Numbered from the stretch's first letter, positions 37,052 through 49,492 are shown. The stretch is 64,000 nt of DNA from Nyssa sinensis (GCA_008638375.1 CM018031.1:62703688-62767687); one strand, 5' to 3'. The notes: generated by a model from the sequence alone, not told the origin. Translations and numbers: made by a program.

Positions 37052-37684
37052 TGTTGCTACACTTTTCTGGTTTGTTAAAGCCCTACCATTCGTTAGTATG
37101 AAATATGAGAAACAAGTGAGTTAGAGTGCCGCTGGGGATGGCTCCGGCGGTAGGCACTCCGATGGTTAAGTTAGAGAGAGTAAAAATTGTTCAAAGGATA
37201 ATTCATTCTATCTGATACATACATTTTTAATGATTAATTATAGGATAGCTGTCTTCCATAGTGGGTAGGATTTGGTACCGTGAAGACAGGGATTCACTGT
37301 TGTCCAAAAATGGCAGTCTCATGATAGCCACCTGCCACACTGTTCCACCATGCTACCTGTCTTATAGTTGCACCATGTTACCTGCCTTACAGTCGTACCA
37401 TTCTACCTGCCTCACAGTCGCATCATTGTTACCTGCTTTACAGTTCCCTTTTCCACCGGTCTTATTGTTCCCTGTTGCTACCTGTCTCCTCGTTCCGAGG
37501 TCGGTAGGCAGGAATGATGACGATGACGAGGTCGGTATTCCTGAGGTAGGTGCCTGTGAGAAGTAGTTCTTTCGAGCTGGCTAGTCCGTCGTCAGATCGG
37601 TATAACTAGCTACTTCGGGACATGCACACAATAAATCCAGACACGTGTCATGTTCAGATTAGTTGGTCTATTTTTAGCGTATCA
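37052..37684 (-). repeat. 3' LTR of Gypsy-D
   Basis: 633 bp, opens TGTTGCTACAC and ends GCGTATCA on the plus strand. It contains a run of CACCATGCTACCTG-like short repeats near 37340-37480. Confidence 0.9.
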
Positions 37685-37816
37685 ACTATTCCCCCTTTGA
37701 GCCTTAGTTCTGAACATGTGTACAGAACTTAGGCTAAGGTTTTCGAAGAGTCACGCCCGTAACCATTAATGCTTTGTTTCGTGTCCCAAGGGTACAGGAG
37801 CCGTAATGGATTAATT

Positions 37817-37965
37817 ACCACGTGCATTGTCGTTTCAACAATCGAGGCTATTATTACTCAACTGTACCACGCGCATTGTCGTTTCAGCAACCGAGGCTAT
37901 TGTTACTCAGCCGTTATTCAATTTTTGAGGCATTAAATCACACATTTATCGCCTCTTATAAATAG
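37817..37965 (+). promoter_or_regulatory. Promoter of the Gypsy-D antisense ORF
   Basis: A TATAAATAG box at 37957-37965 faces the plus-strand ORF at 38185, putting a start site near 37990. Upstream are two 49-bp direct repeats, 37817-37865 and 37866-37914 (ACCACGTGCATTGTCG / ACCACGCGCATTGTCG), the first with a CACGTG G-box. This is outside the LTR. Activity is inferred. Confidence 0.55.
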
Positions 37966-38184
37966 TGGAGGCGCTTCTTCGGTTCTGTGTTTACAATTTT
38001 CAAACACTTTCAAGGCACTTGTGAGTGGTTTCTCTATGATTTTCGGCGTTCTAGTGTGATTTTCGGCATCCGATTCTCTTCTTTCCTGGCGACGAGGTAA
38101 TTCCTCTCCCATTATTATTCTGTTTGTATCCTTCCTTTTCTTCTCCTTCTTCTATACATTTCCCCTATTTTTCTGTTTCTTGCC

Positions 38185-38574
38185 ATGTCAAAATTCAACA
38201 TCTATTCCGACACTCATTCCGTCGGTAAGGAGTTTAGGGAAGATATGGAAATGGGTAGTGATAGGGTTTCTTCTTCTTCTTCTGCGTCCAATCATAGGTC
38301 TAGTGATATGGAGGTTAACACTTCGAGTCGATCCTTAAGAGAGGAGGGGGAAAGTGCCATTACTGTGGCCATGTTGAAAACCATTAGGAAAGAATATATG
38401 TTTCCTAAGAATGTGACGTGTAGGGTCCCCAAAAAGACCGATTGTCCTACGGACATTGAGAGGGGGGAGATCTACGTCTACCTCGAGTGGTTCGAGATAG
38501 GTGTATGGCTTCCCTCACATCCGCTCTTAAACAAATTCTTTTGCTGGTTCCAGATCTGCCCTACCGATAATTGA
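38185..38574 (+). CDS. Antisense ORF of Gypsy-D (plant 'gypsy-type transposon' domain)
   Basis: 129 codons with an ATG at 38185, on the strand opposite gag-pol, between integrase and the 3' LTR. An N-terminal Ser-rich region (about 27-50) precedes a segment ending IYVYLEWFEIGVWLPSHPLL, which resembles the conserved core of the plant 'putative gypsy type transposon' family (Pfam Transposase_28). The family protein is usually longer, so TGA at 38572-38574 may truncate it. Its role in the element is not known. Its own TATA box sits 220 bp upstream. Assignment is from recall of the motif. Confidence 0.6.
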   Translation: MSKFNIYSDTHSVGKEFREDMEMGSDRVSSSSSASNHRSSDMEVNTSSRSLREEGESAITVAMLKTIRKEYMFPKNVTCRVPKKTDCPTDIERGEIYVYLEWFEIGVWLPSHPLLNKFFCWFQICPTDN

Positions 38575-38589
38575 CAGTTCCTCGAACCT

Positions 38590-38935
38590 AAAACCGCCTT
38601 TCCACAGTAGAGGACTCTCAAAAACAAAATACTTGTAATAAAACGAGATCATCAACAGATCTTCAGACCTAATAACTGATAAGGCGTCAGATTTTAAAGA
38701 ACTGTCCCTCAGTTGGGTATCCAGAGGTGAAACACTTGCAATAAAACAAGTTGTTCAATAAATTTTTCAGACCTAATAGTCGATAAGACATCAGATCTGA
38801 ATCATTATCCTCAACATGGAGACTCAGGAGCAAAATACTTGTAATTATCAGGGTGATGAATGACACCCTAGACTTGAGAGTATTAATAAGACACTTGTAA
38901 TAAAACAAGACAATTAATAAAACTTCAAACCTGGT
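38590..38935. repeat. Degenerate tandem repeats downstream of the antisense ORF
   Basis: Three diverged units of roughly 110-140 bp share AAAATACTTGTAAT or AACACTTGCAATAAAAC, TCAGACCTAATA and GATAAG..TCAGATCT. Such arrays are usual in this part of Tat elements. Confidence 0.65.
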
Positions 38936-38981
38936 GTGCTTGAGACCATGTCTGCAAAATAGATCAGATTTGAAGATCCGT

Positions 38982-39220
38982 GCATTACATTGAGACCATG
39001 CCTTCAGTATTTGTGCTCATAGGGGTCTTTTGAGATAGACCAGATCTGGAGATCTGTACATTGAATTGGAACTATGCCTACTGCACTTGTACTCGTAGGG
39101 GTCTTTTGAGATGGACCAGATTTGGAGATCTGTACATTAAATTGAAACCATTCCTATAGCACTTGTGCTCGTAGGGGTCTTTTGAGATGGACCAGATTTG
39201 AAGATCTGTGCATTGATTGA
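38982..39220. repeat. 76-bp tandem repeat, three full units
   Basis: Units 38982-39057, 39058-39133 and 39134-39210 each carry AGGGGTCTTTTGAGAT and GACCAGAT. A partial unit precedes (38933-38981) and the start of another follows. Confidence 0.9.
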
Positions 39221-39289
39221 GAAACACTTTAAAAAATAGGAGAGAAGGCTTTATTTATAATATCTTCTCAGGTGCTCAATATTCCAAGG

Positions 39290-40400
39290 CCTAAGAACCG
39301 GACTTACCAGACATATCCTCTAGCCAGTAGGTCATGGGCCTGGCAATTCTGATGATTCTGTAGGGCCCCTCTCAATTCGGGGAGAGCTTTCCCATGGTGG
39401 GATCCTTGGTGTTGGGAAAAACCCTCCTTAGAACAAGGTCGCCAAGCTGGAAAACCATGGGTATCACCTTCCGATCAAAACCCTAAGCTATTCTACGCCG
39501 ATACTCCTCAGCCCTGATTTCAGCTTGCTCCCTTCTTTCTTTTAGCAAGTCGAGGTTTTCTGCCAGTTGGTGATCATTGGATTCCTAAGTGAAGGTTTCT
39601 GTTCTTAGTGTGGGCATGCCGATTTCGATAGGAATGACCGCCTCGGTACCTGTATGCAAGAGATAATGGTGTTTCGGAGGTTGATGTCCTTCTTGTGGTT
39701 CGATATGCCCTAGAGTACTCCTGGGAGCTCTTCGACCCATTTTCCTTTGACCTGTTTCAACCTTTTTTTGATAGCAGTCAAGGATCGTTCGGTTGGTGAC
39801 TTCGGCCTGTCCATTAACCTGGAGGTGTCCTGGTGAGGAGAAGTGGTGGCTAATATGCAGGTCGCTATAGAATTTCCCGAATACCATCCGAGCAAATTGG
39901 GTGCCGTTGTCAGAGATGATAACACGAGGCACACCAAACCTGCAGACTATGTTTTTCCATGTAAAGCTTCTCACCTCTGTCTCTGTAATGTGGGTTAAGG
40001 GTTCCGCTTCGGCCCACTTAGAAAAGTAATCGATGGCGACAAGCAAATATCTTCTATTCTGGGGGGCGTTTGACAGTGGCTCCATAATGTCCATCTCCCA
40101 TTGGGCAAAAGGCCATGGACTGGCAATGGAGGTGAGCTCATGAAGTGGTCGATGCTGATACGGGGTGAATCGTTGGCATTTATTGCATTTCTTTACGTAC
40201 CCTTTGGCATGTCTGAGCATGCCAGGCCAATAGTACCCTTGAGTCAAAGCTCGGTGGGTGATGGTCCTGCCTCCATTGTGATTCCCACATACCCCTTCAT
40301 GGATTTCGGCTAAGAAGTATTCAAACTCTTCTAGAGACAATCATTTAAGCAAGGGCAGGGTGTAGGACCTACGGTAAAGTTTATCATTTAGGACAAGGTA
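39290..40400 (-). pseudogene. Integrase of Gypsy-D
   Basis: Open frame 39585-40340 carries the HHCC zinc finger (EIHEGVCGNH to CNKCQRF) and the catalytic core with WEMDIMEP, IISDNGTQF and NGQAEVTNR, so all three acids remain. The C-terminal GDLVLRRVFP / NWEGPYRI block continues at 39340-39470 after a shift near 39730. Best-kept domain of the element, but the polyprotein around it is broken. Confidence 0.88.
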
Positions 40401-40499
40401 CCGTGCTGCTCTGATCCGTATACTCCGAGCTTGATTCTTGTTTTCGGGAAGTTTTCCCTCCTTCAAATATTGAATAATATGAGTCCTCCAGTCTCTATT

Positions 40500-43060
40500 T
40501 TGCTCTGAGGAGTGTGTGGACTAAACCTCCTCGATACTTGGCCCATTTTGGCATGAAATGTTGACTTTTGAACTGCCCTCAGTTTTGAGGTGAGAGGCCA
40601 TGTTAGCTAAGGCGTCGGTTGGGACGTTCTGTCCGCTTTCGATCTTGCGGATAGTGAAGTCCGAGAATGATTTCTTCAAGGAGTTCACCAAATCTGCATG
40701 CTTGATCATTCTATCGTCTTTGGCTGTGAACTCGCCCAGGACTTGGCCCACCACCAGTTGGGAGTCAGAGAACCCTTTGAGGCTCCGAGCCTCGCATTCT
40801 AGAGCCTAGTCTCATATTAAGGATCAATGCTTCATACTCAGCTTCGTTGTTCGAAGCTCTGAACCATAGGGTAACCTCTTTCTCTATTGCGATCCCGTCT
40901 GGAGATTGGAGTACAATGCCGACTCTAGAGCCTTTGTCGGTAGAAGAGCCATCGGTGAAGAGCTGCTATACTGCCGCACTTGGGTTTATTCTGGGATTGC
41001 CTTGTAGTGCTGGAATGAATTCTGCAATGAAATCCGTCAAAGCCTGAGCTTTAATGGAGGTCCAGGGTACATATGATATATCAAATTACCCCGGCTCCAC
41101 AGACCACTTTACTAGCCGCCTTGAGGTATCAAGCTTATGCAGAACTGCCTTCAAGGTTAGGACGTTGGGATCACAATTGAGTGAGGTTGAAAATAAGGTC
41201 GGAGCTTTCGAGCAGATATTATCAAGGCAAATGCCAACTTTTCCACCTCGGGATATCTTTTTTCAGAGCTTAGAAGTGCCATGCTTACGTAGAATATGGG
41301 CTTCTGAATCTCCCTCTCTTCTCAGGACAAGCACAGAGCTCATTGTATTCTCTGATACCGCGAGGTATAGAAAAAGGCTTTCCCCATGTACTGGTTTGGA
41401 TAGGAGCTCTAGGGATGCCATATGTTGCTTAAGTTCTTGGAAGGCCCTGTTGCAGTCAAAGGCCCATTCAAGTACTTTATTTCCTTAGAGCTTTAAAGAA
41501 TAGGAGGCAGCGACTGGTGGACCTGAAAATGAATCTATTCAGAGTTGCGATCCTTCCGTTTAATGCTTAATGTTCTTCTTGGACCTCGGGGGTTCCAGCT
41601 CTGTCAACGCCTTGATCTGTGAAGGGTCTGCCTTTAGCCCTCTTTGTGAAATCAGGAAACCAAGAAATTTCCCTTTACTGACCCCAAAGGTACACTTCAA
41701 AGGATCCTAGCTTCATCTTATGCTGCTTCAATATGTCGAAAGTCTGCCTCAAATGCTGGATATGTTCGCTCTTCTTCTGGCTCTTGACTAACATATCGTC
41801 TATATAAACTTCCATTGTGCTACCGATCAGAGGCTTCAACATATTGTTCACCTAACCGCTGGTACGTGGCTTTAGGGTTTTTTAATCCAAACGGCATCAC
41901 CCTATAGTAGTACAAACCTCATTCAGAGATGAAAGATGTCTTATCCTGGTCTAGGGGATACATCTGGATCTGGTTTTATCCAGGAGTACGCATCCATGAA
42001 ACTCATTAGCTCGTAACCTACAGTTGCGTCAACCAACTTGTTGATTCTCGAAAGAGGGAAACTATCCTTAGGGCATGCCTTGTTGAGATCGGTATAATTG
42101 ACACAGACTCGCCATTTGCCTTTATTTTTCTTGACGAGGACGGTATTGGCGAGCTATTCTAGGTAGAATACTTCTCTAATCATCTTAACGTCCAACAGCC
42201 TTTGGACTTTATCGTTGATGATCTTGTGCCTTTCGGAGGCGAAAGTCCTTCGCTTTTATCTGACTGGGGGACGGCTTGGGTTAGTCATCAATTTATGAGA
42301 GATGAGATCTAGGTCTATTCCCTCCATGTCCTTGGTTTCCTGGCGAAGACTGACAAATTATCCGTTAGGAACTCGATCATCTCCTCCTGCTCAGATTGGG
42401 ATAGGTCTGTATCGAGCTGTAGATAATGCCCCCCTCCTTTGGAACTTACCAACGCTTTGACGAGCTCTTGGATTGGTGTTGTCATGCTTTCTGTTCCTCT
42501 AAGGGCTTAGTGGTTCATCAATCTCAGTAGGACATTTCGGGCTTTCGTGAGGCTTAGAAGAAGCAGGGCTTCGATCCTTGCGAGACATCTGTAATTACTA
42601 TTTCCACTACGCGACATTCCCGAGCTGTTGATTGAGAACCTTTGATTGTGCAGACCTTCTCATTCTGAACGTATTTCAGGCACTAATGGAGGGTGGAAGT
42701 GACCGCTCCCATTTGGTGGAACCACGGCCTTCCGATGATGATATTATAGAGAGATCGGGAGTCCACAACCATATACTATGAGATTACACTCTTCTAATCA
42801 TCCCCTTCTCCCACCGTGGTTGGTAGATCCATCCTTCCCATTGGCGAGCTCAGACTTCCATCGAACCCTGCCATTACAGCAGTGGTGGCCTTCAGGTCGT
42901 TGGTGCTGAGCTTTATGTGCCGGAAGGGCTCATAAAATAGTACGTTGGCAGAGCTTCTTGTGTTCACCAACACTCTTATAATGTCAAAATTCGCCACTTT
43001 AAGTGAAATGAATAGGGCATCACTGTGGGGACAGTGTATGCTGGCGAGGTCCACTCTGAG
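40500..43060 (-). pseudogene. Protease, RT and two RNase H domains of Gypsy-D
   Basis: The protease region (42794-43054) reads VLVNTRSSANVLFY where the family has Asp-Thr-Gly, so catalytic Asp and Gly are lost (codons 42962-42964 and 42956-42958). RT runs about 41650-42200 with VMPFGLKNP and YIDD at 41795-41806, broken by stops. RNase H and the Tat-type extra RNase H (LFTDGSSTDKGS near 40930; FRASNNEAEYEAL near 40850) follow. Confidence 0.87.
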
Positions 43061-44952
43061 AACTGGATATGTGGTAGGGGCTTTGGCCTCTTCTTAGTCG
43101 TTGAGATCTAGAGGGCACTTGGTTTCTGCCTTTGCTTCCCGAACGTATCATTTCCTTGTTGGATTGGACATTCCAGCTAACGAACTATCGGCATGAAGGA
43201 CGAAGATGACCTGATTATTCTGGCAGGGTTGCTCATTCCGAGCTTCTCCTTGTTCAGGCCTCTGATCCTATTTCCTTTGTTGTGGCCTGTCATCTCGATG
43301 ATTTTGCCTTTTATCTCTTTGGACGAACTCCCTCAGATGTCCCCGCCGAACCAGCTATTCAATCTCTTGTTTGAGGTGCATGCACTCCTCGGTAGTGTGT
43401 CTGTGATTCTTATGGAAGTCGCAGTACTTGTTTTGATCTCTAGCGTCAGGATTGCCTCTCAAAGGCTCTGGTCACTTTAGATTTTCACGGGTTCGGGCTT
43501 GTTGGAAGATGTGAGTAAGGGATGTGTTTAGGAGTGTCAGTGCCTCGAATCTTTCAGAATAAGGGTTACTTTGAGTTCGGGGTGTGAGTGTCTCGAATCT
43601 TCTAGAATAAGGGTTACTTTGAGTCCGGGGTGCCGTCCTTTTGTCTGGGCTCCGTCACCTTTTAGTGACTTTGTCGGGGTCTCGTTTCTGAGCGTTATCA
43701 TCCTTCTGAGCTTCCTCCTTGGCCTTTCGGAAGGACGTCCTCGTATCCTTCAGATTTATATATTTTCGCGCCCGTTCCATAAGTGACACCATGTCAATGG
43801 GAGGATTCTTTGTTAAGGAATCGTGGAATCGCCCGGGCCCTAGTCCTGCATGGAGGGCCACCACTAAGAAGCTCAGACTACAATCAATAACCTCTGTGAG
43901 CTCAGAATTGAACCGAGAGATGTATTCCCGAAATGACTCCCCCTTTTGTTTCTTTATTGACGGGAGAAACTCGGGGCCTCTTTGGAGTCTCTTGCTGGTT
44001 AGAAACCGATCAAGGAACCGTCTATTGAGCTTGTAGAAATTCAGGACAGACTCTTGTGGAAGACTGTGGAACCATCTCAGAGCAGCGCCTTTGAGACTTG
44101 TCTCAAATGTTCAACACAAGAAGGCGTTGGTGGCCCCATGCGGAGCCCTTGTGTGTTGGTAATGGGGAGAGATGGTCCCTTGGGTCCTCTGACTTGTCAT
44201 AGGGGGTGAACTTCGTGACAATGAATTTTTGAGGTCATTTCTCTGCCATTATGACTGAGGTGAATAGAGTAGTGAATCTTCTGAGTAACTTTGCTATCTC
44301 GTCCTGCTTGGGAGGGAGGTTACCCCCCTGTCTGGGGCTGCTTGTTCAACTGAATCCGTTACCTTTTTTGCCCTCAGAGGCACTCTGGATGGGGCTGAAT
44401 GATGTCTCCCTGGCATGACAGCATCAAGTCCCGTATACAAGGGATGTTCTTGACGGGGAAGATTATGATATGGTTGCCCTTGGAATGGGGGAATTGATGC
44501 TTGCGGCAGCTGGATGCCCGATCGCATTAGGTCAGCTCCCAAATTTACAGGGCTCAGGATCCTAGTCCTATTGTCACAATAGGACAAGGGTTTGAAATTC
44601 CTCCTCCAAGGACATTCGATGAATGAGGATCGTCTTCGACATTGACGGCGGCCTGAGGATTCAACGAATGTGCAATGGGATCTCCCTCATCGCGATACCT
44701 TCCACCAGGGGTAGCAAGGAGTTGAGCTCCTCTTTCGTGCATGCTTGGTGAAAGATGGGTAGAATGGCTTTGCAAGTTTTGGGTCAGGTTAGTTAGAACC
44801 TGTGATATGGCCAAGAGTTGTTCTTGCATCCGATCAGACTGTCGTCGGATCTGATCAAGCTGTTGCTATACATGATTGGGGGTTTCCCCTTCTTCATTCT
44901 TGGTCGAAGATTGGTTTTGAGAAACTAGCCTCGAATGAAAATTTGAAGCCAT
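43061..44952 (-). pseudogene. gag of Gypsy-D
   Basis: The ATG is at 44950-44952 (MASNFHSRLVSQNQ). An early stop follows near residue 29. The body (open at 44554-44829) has a Gln/Leu-rich helical stretch. A retrotransposon gag segment near 43655-44240 reads SLMERARKYINLKD. A zinc finger-like region near 43410 is poorly preserved. Several shifts. Confidence 0.8.
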
Positions 44953-45022
44953 GACAAAGGGGTTGATTTTTAGATAACGGGATTAGCAAGAACGATTATC
45001 ATTCCCACAGACGGCACCAAGC

Positions 45023-45654
45023 TGTTGCGGCACTTTTCTGGTTCGTCAAAGCCTTGCCCTTCGTTGGTATGAAATCTAAGAAACAAGTGAGTTAGAGTGC
45101 CGCTGGGGATGGCTTCGACGATAGCCACTCCGATGGTTAAGTTAGAGAGAGTAAAAATTGATAAAAGGATAATTCATTCTATCTGATGCATTCATTTTTA
45201 ATGATAATTATAGGATAGTTGTGTTCCATAGTGGGTAGGATTTAGTACCATGAAGACAGGGATTCACTGTTGTTCAGAAATGGCAGCCTCATGATGGTCA
45301 CCTGCCACACTATTCCACCATGCTACCTGCCTTATAGTCGCACCATGCTACCGGCCTTACAGTCGCACCATGCTACCTGCCTCACAATCGCATCATAGCT
45401 ACCTGCTTCATTATTTCCTGTTCCACTTGTCTCACTGTTCCCTATTGCTACCTGTCTCCTCGTTCCGAGGTCGGTAGGCAAGAATGATGACAATGATGAG
45501 GTCGGTATTCTTGATGTCAGTGCCTGTGAGAAGTAGTTCTTCCGAACTTGCTAGTCCATCGTCAGATCGGTATAGCTAGCTACTTTGGGACCTGTACACA
45601 GTAAATTTAGACACGTGTCAAATTTAGATTAGTCGATATATTTTTTACGTATCA
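45023..45654 (-). repeat. 5' LTR of Gypsy-D
   Basis: 632 bp, opens TGTTGCGGCAC and ends CGTATCA. Almost the same length as its partner, with moderate divergence. Confidence 0.9.
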
Positions 45655-45840
45655 TATATATATATATATATATATATAAAAGGGACTTATGTGAAAGATA
45701 TTTTGTCTAGGGACCACATCAAAAGCGCTGGTGGAAACAACTCTGATAGATGACACGGATGCTTTGGATTACTCACAGGCAATAACAAAACAAGAAATAT
45801 ATAAAAAGTGAGTATGATTTTAACTCTTGGGCTCTTGAGC

Positions 45841-45900
45841 TTGTCTTGTTTTGGCGGCGGGTGACAATGGATTGGCCACCATGAGAAATTAGTCCACCCA
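45841..45900 (-). promoter_or_regulatory. Promoter-like block 1 in unit 3
   Basis: GGCGGC at 45853-45858 and ATTGG (CCAAT) shortly after, as in unit 1. The CTCTTGA array upstream is shorter and no TTGAC remains. Confidence 0.25.
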
Positions 45901-46116
45901 AGCGTGGTAATAAAAAGACGATGAGACATTAAATGAAAATGAAATATCACTGCATTTTGAATATTTTTTAAAGTGAACTTATACATAATCATCATTTGTG
46001 AGTCACTAACTCAAGTATGGCTAATTGATAAAAATATTGAAAACAAAATTAAAATATTTTAAATTTAAATTTTTTTCAGGTCAATTTTTAAAAACTTAAA
46101 CTTAAATAGCTCCAAT

Positions 46117-46118
<2 letters not shown>

Positions 46119-46161
<43 letters not shown>
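46119..46161. repeat. TA microsatellite in unit 3
   Basis: About 20 TA repeats where units 1 and 2 have short or no TA runs. Confidence 0.95.
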
Positions 46162-46163
<2 letters not shown>

Positions 46164-47109
46164 GAGTCTAACTTTTCACGGATACAATAATTATTATTTA
46201 AAAATAATTATTATAATAATCATTTTATATATGAGAAGACGCGTGAGTGTTGTTTAGATCATATTATTTTTTTATTTTTACCTCTTAAATTATAAAAGAT
46301 TCTTTAAATTTGTATGAATGAGCGACATTTCAACTAAAGTTTCATCACATGAATACTTGAATTAGATTTTAAATTAAATTGAACATAGATGAAAGTCAAA
46401 ACTGCGACACTCCCTTGTAGACTTTTTACTTAATCAATTTCATTTTAGGAAAATTTTAATTTATATATTTTATTGATCATAGGCTTATGCTTATACTTAT
46501 ATCTTAATAAAGACCGTACATATTTTTTTTTCTTTATAATTGTTTCCTTTGTTGACAATATATAAATTATTGGCAATAAAAGAAATGGGTAATAATTGAA
46601 TGGACCCTATAAAGTTAATAAGTTATGCTAGACTTGGAAAAGACCAACAATTCAATGAATCCCAATTGGTATGTCAACTGTTTTTTTCCCTTTAAAAATA
46701 AATGATACATATACTATTTTTGTCATATTAGACTTTGAAAAGCATCGACACCAATTTAATAATAGTTAGCTTGCTTACCAAAATATAATGATAATAACAA
46801 TAAAGTTATGCTATCTTGTCTCCTTGAGTGCATTGTTTAGCTTAAAAAAAAACTGATCTAGTAGATTTGATTAATTATATCTTTCAATCATTTTCATTGG
46901 CTAAAAAAATATTTATTTTCAGTAGTTCTTTAAATTTGAGGAGAACCCCTTGTTTTAAAACAATTTCTTTGGATGATACCAAATTTAGAACTGCTAAATT
47001 ATTAATGCATAGAGAATATAAGGTATACAATTCAAAAATATTAATAAAGACTAAGTGTTAAAAGCATCAATGCTGACAAGTTATATCCCAACTAAGTCGG
47101 CATTATTTA

Positions 47110-47745
47110 TCAACAGAAAGCCACCAAAGAAACAAAGTGAAACCACCAAATTCTATGAATTACAATGGGATAAAATTCTACTAACTAAATAATATAACTT
47201 CCAACTGAATCCCAGATTTGATCCATCAAGCTTATTTCCAAGAGATTAAAACAGCCATCTGAAAATTGATCTAGACAACTATCCCCTCTATAAGCCAAGA
47301 ATCAGATTGCATCCATTATCCTTGTGAACCTTTACAGTGAAGTCCTGAGCAGAAAATTGTTGTAGCTCATGAACATTCTTCATTCATATGGCTACCTTAA
47401 ACCTAGATCAATTCTAACTCTTTCAATACAAATCCAGTCCCTTAGAAAACCTAATTTGTTCCTAGAATTCTAAATAGACCACATGATAGCTAGAGGAATT
47501 ACCCATCAAATGAAGCTTTTTGGTTTTTTAAATTAACACATCCACTAATCTATCAGGCCAATTATTAACAAGGAGAAACCCACTGTATTCCACAGAAAAC
47601 TTGCACATTTTACATAAACCATCATTACCACACCATCTAACTTCAAAATATCCAACTTCATTTGGTAATGCTTAAAGAAGTTAACAATGAGGATGAAACC
47701 CTCCATTTGGTAGGTAACTTATTCCTCTAATCCATTATATACCAG
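47110..47745 (-). pseudogene. L1-type LINE fragment in unit 3
   Basis: Same zf-RVT tail as units 1 and 2, but with a deletion near 47590 that removes the WWG segment and the His/Cys half of the finger. Confidence 0.6.
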
Positions 47746-47986
47746 GCCGGACTGAATTATTTTTTTTTTTGGGAAAATTTTAAGAGAGAAATTTTTTTCA
47801 TGTAAAATATATATATATATATATATTATTTTGGGACTTATTACTTCAAATTCTTAAATTTAATTTTTTTTGTTAATAATTTTTTGAATCGACTCACTTT
47901 CAATGTAAGCGTGTAAAATAATTATAAAATAAAAAGCCTTAATTTGACGTTGACAATATGATTCAAAACACTCTACATTATTTATA

Positions 47987-48022
<36 letters not shown>

Positions 48023-48285
48023 CGTTGCAGAAAATATATATATGTTGCGTTGCAGATGACGTATTGCGACAAACATTTTTTTGATAAGGAAGAATATTTT
48101 TGTCATTTTATTGAATTAGCATTTGATAGGGACGTTGATACATCCAAAGTCTCTGTCGCAATAATTCAGATTCAATTCTACAATCACTCCGATAATCAAA
48201 CATGAGCGTTCCATCGTCCTAGGAATTTAAAGCCACCACACCGCCCACCGAAAAAAATAAGGTGCGTACATTATTGATCAACTGT

Positions 48286-48380
48286 TGCGCTTGTCTTCTT
48301 TTGGCGGCGGAATGTCCACGTGCCCTCGTGTCGTGACTCGGCCCCCCCATAGAGTACGGAAGAGGAGTGGCCACAATTGA
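48286..48380 (-). promoter_or_regulatory. Promoter-like block 2 in unit 3
   Basis: GGCGGC at 48303-48308 and CACGTG at 48317-48322. Same spacing as in units 1 and 2. Confidence 0.3.
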
Positions 48381-49259
48381 AAACGAAAAAAAATTATGTC
48401 GCGTTGCAGAAAATATATATATATATATATATGTAATACACCTATTAATTAAATTACGAATAATAATTTATATTAATATTTTTAAAAAAAAATATTAATA
48501 ACATAATAATACTTTATTTGTAAAATATAAAATTATAAAATAATGTGTAATTATTTCCTTTTCTATCACATTATTGGTATAAATATTTTAGTAAAGTTAC
48601 ATCACATTGATAATATTAATTAAGAATAAATAATTTTTTTTTAAAAGAAAAATTAAACAGAATATAATAGAATTTCTCCAAGAATTAATCAATTAATATT
48701 GAAAATATAACAAAATAAATGAAATACCATTATATTTAGCATTATTTCACTTATTTTTTAAACGTAAAATATTATTTTTACATTGTATTACTTATGTTGA
48801 TGACGTTGGAATTCATTCATCCCTTCATGACAAAAGTGAAAGCCTACTATTTTTAACGTTATTTAACTTATTTTTAAAATTCTGAAAATCTATTCAATCT
48901 TTTTAGGGTGTTACTGACCAGATGTTGTGACATTTAAAGAAAGTGAAATACTACAATTTTAATGTTATTTTATTTATTTTAAAGATAGTAAAAAAAAATT
49001 AGTTATGCATGTTATTAAGAGCTCATTTCGGAGGATTTTGCACCACAGACTTTTGTATTTACAAAAATTATTTTTGAAAAATATAGTCGATTGGTTGGCC
49101 AAAATTGTTTAAAAATATATTAAATTTTGTTAAAAAAAACCCACCAAACATCCACTAGATAAATTATGGGATAATTTACTTGATAACCGAACATTTAACT
49201 ATGGTGAAATCTCACCATCTTCAACATTATTTTACTTCAAAATTTGAATGCATGAGAAG

Positions 49260-49379
49260 TTATTTCACCGATCTGTCACTTGCGTGTGACAGTTTTTATA
49301 ATTTTAACAATACTATAAATCTCATAAAATATTGAAATTATAGAAGTCACTCACATGAAATGACGGACTCGTGAAATAA
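49260..49379. mobile_element. Foldback (MITE-like) at the end of unit 3
   Basis: Third copy of the TTATTTCAC...GTGAAATAA inverted repeat, a little shortened in the loop. Confidence 0.6.
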
Positions 49380-49457
49380 TTTTTCAAGAAATAGAAAGAT
49401 ATGTGTTTTTAAATTAAGCAATAAATGTGCTTTTTTTCCTTTTATTTTGTGGGAAAC

Positions 49458-49492
<35 letters not shown>

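Larger units (their letters stand above)
37052..45654 (-). mobile_element. Gypsy-D: Tat-type Ty3/gypsy element with antisense ORF, 8.6 kb
   Basis: LTRs 37052-37684 and 45023-45654. On the minus strand the order is gag, protease, RT, RNase H, a second RNase H-like domain (LFTDGSSTDKGS), then integrase. RT before integrase marks Ty3/gypsy, and the extra RNase H marks the Tat lineage. The primer site reads TTGGTGCCGTCTGTG and the polypurine tract CTCAAAGGGGGAATA. A plus-strand ORF and tandem repeats lie between integrase and the 3' LTR, also typical of Tat elements. TATAT on both sides lies in a TA run. Confidence 0.9.

Noticed and set aside
38185..38574. Antisense ORF as a host gene
   Set aside because: It lies between integrase and 3' LTR of Gypsy-D in the usual antisense position of Tat elements.
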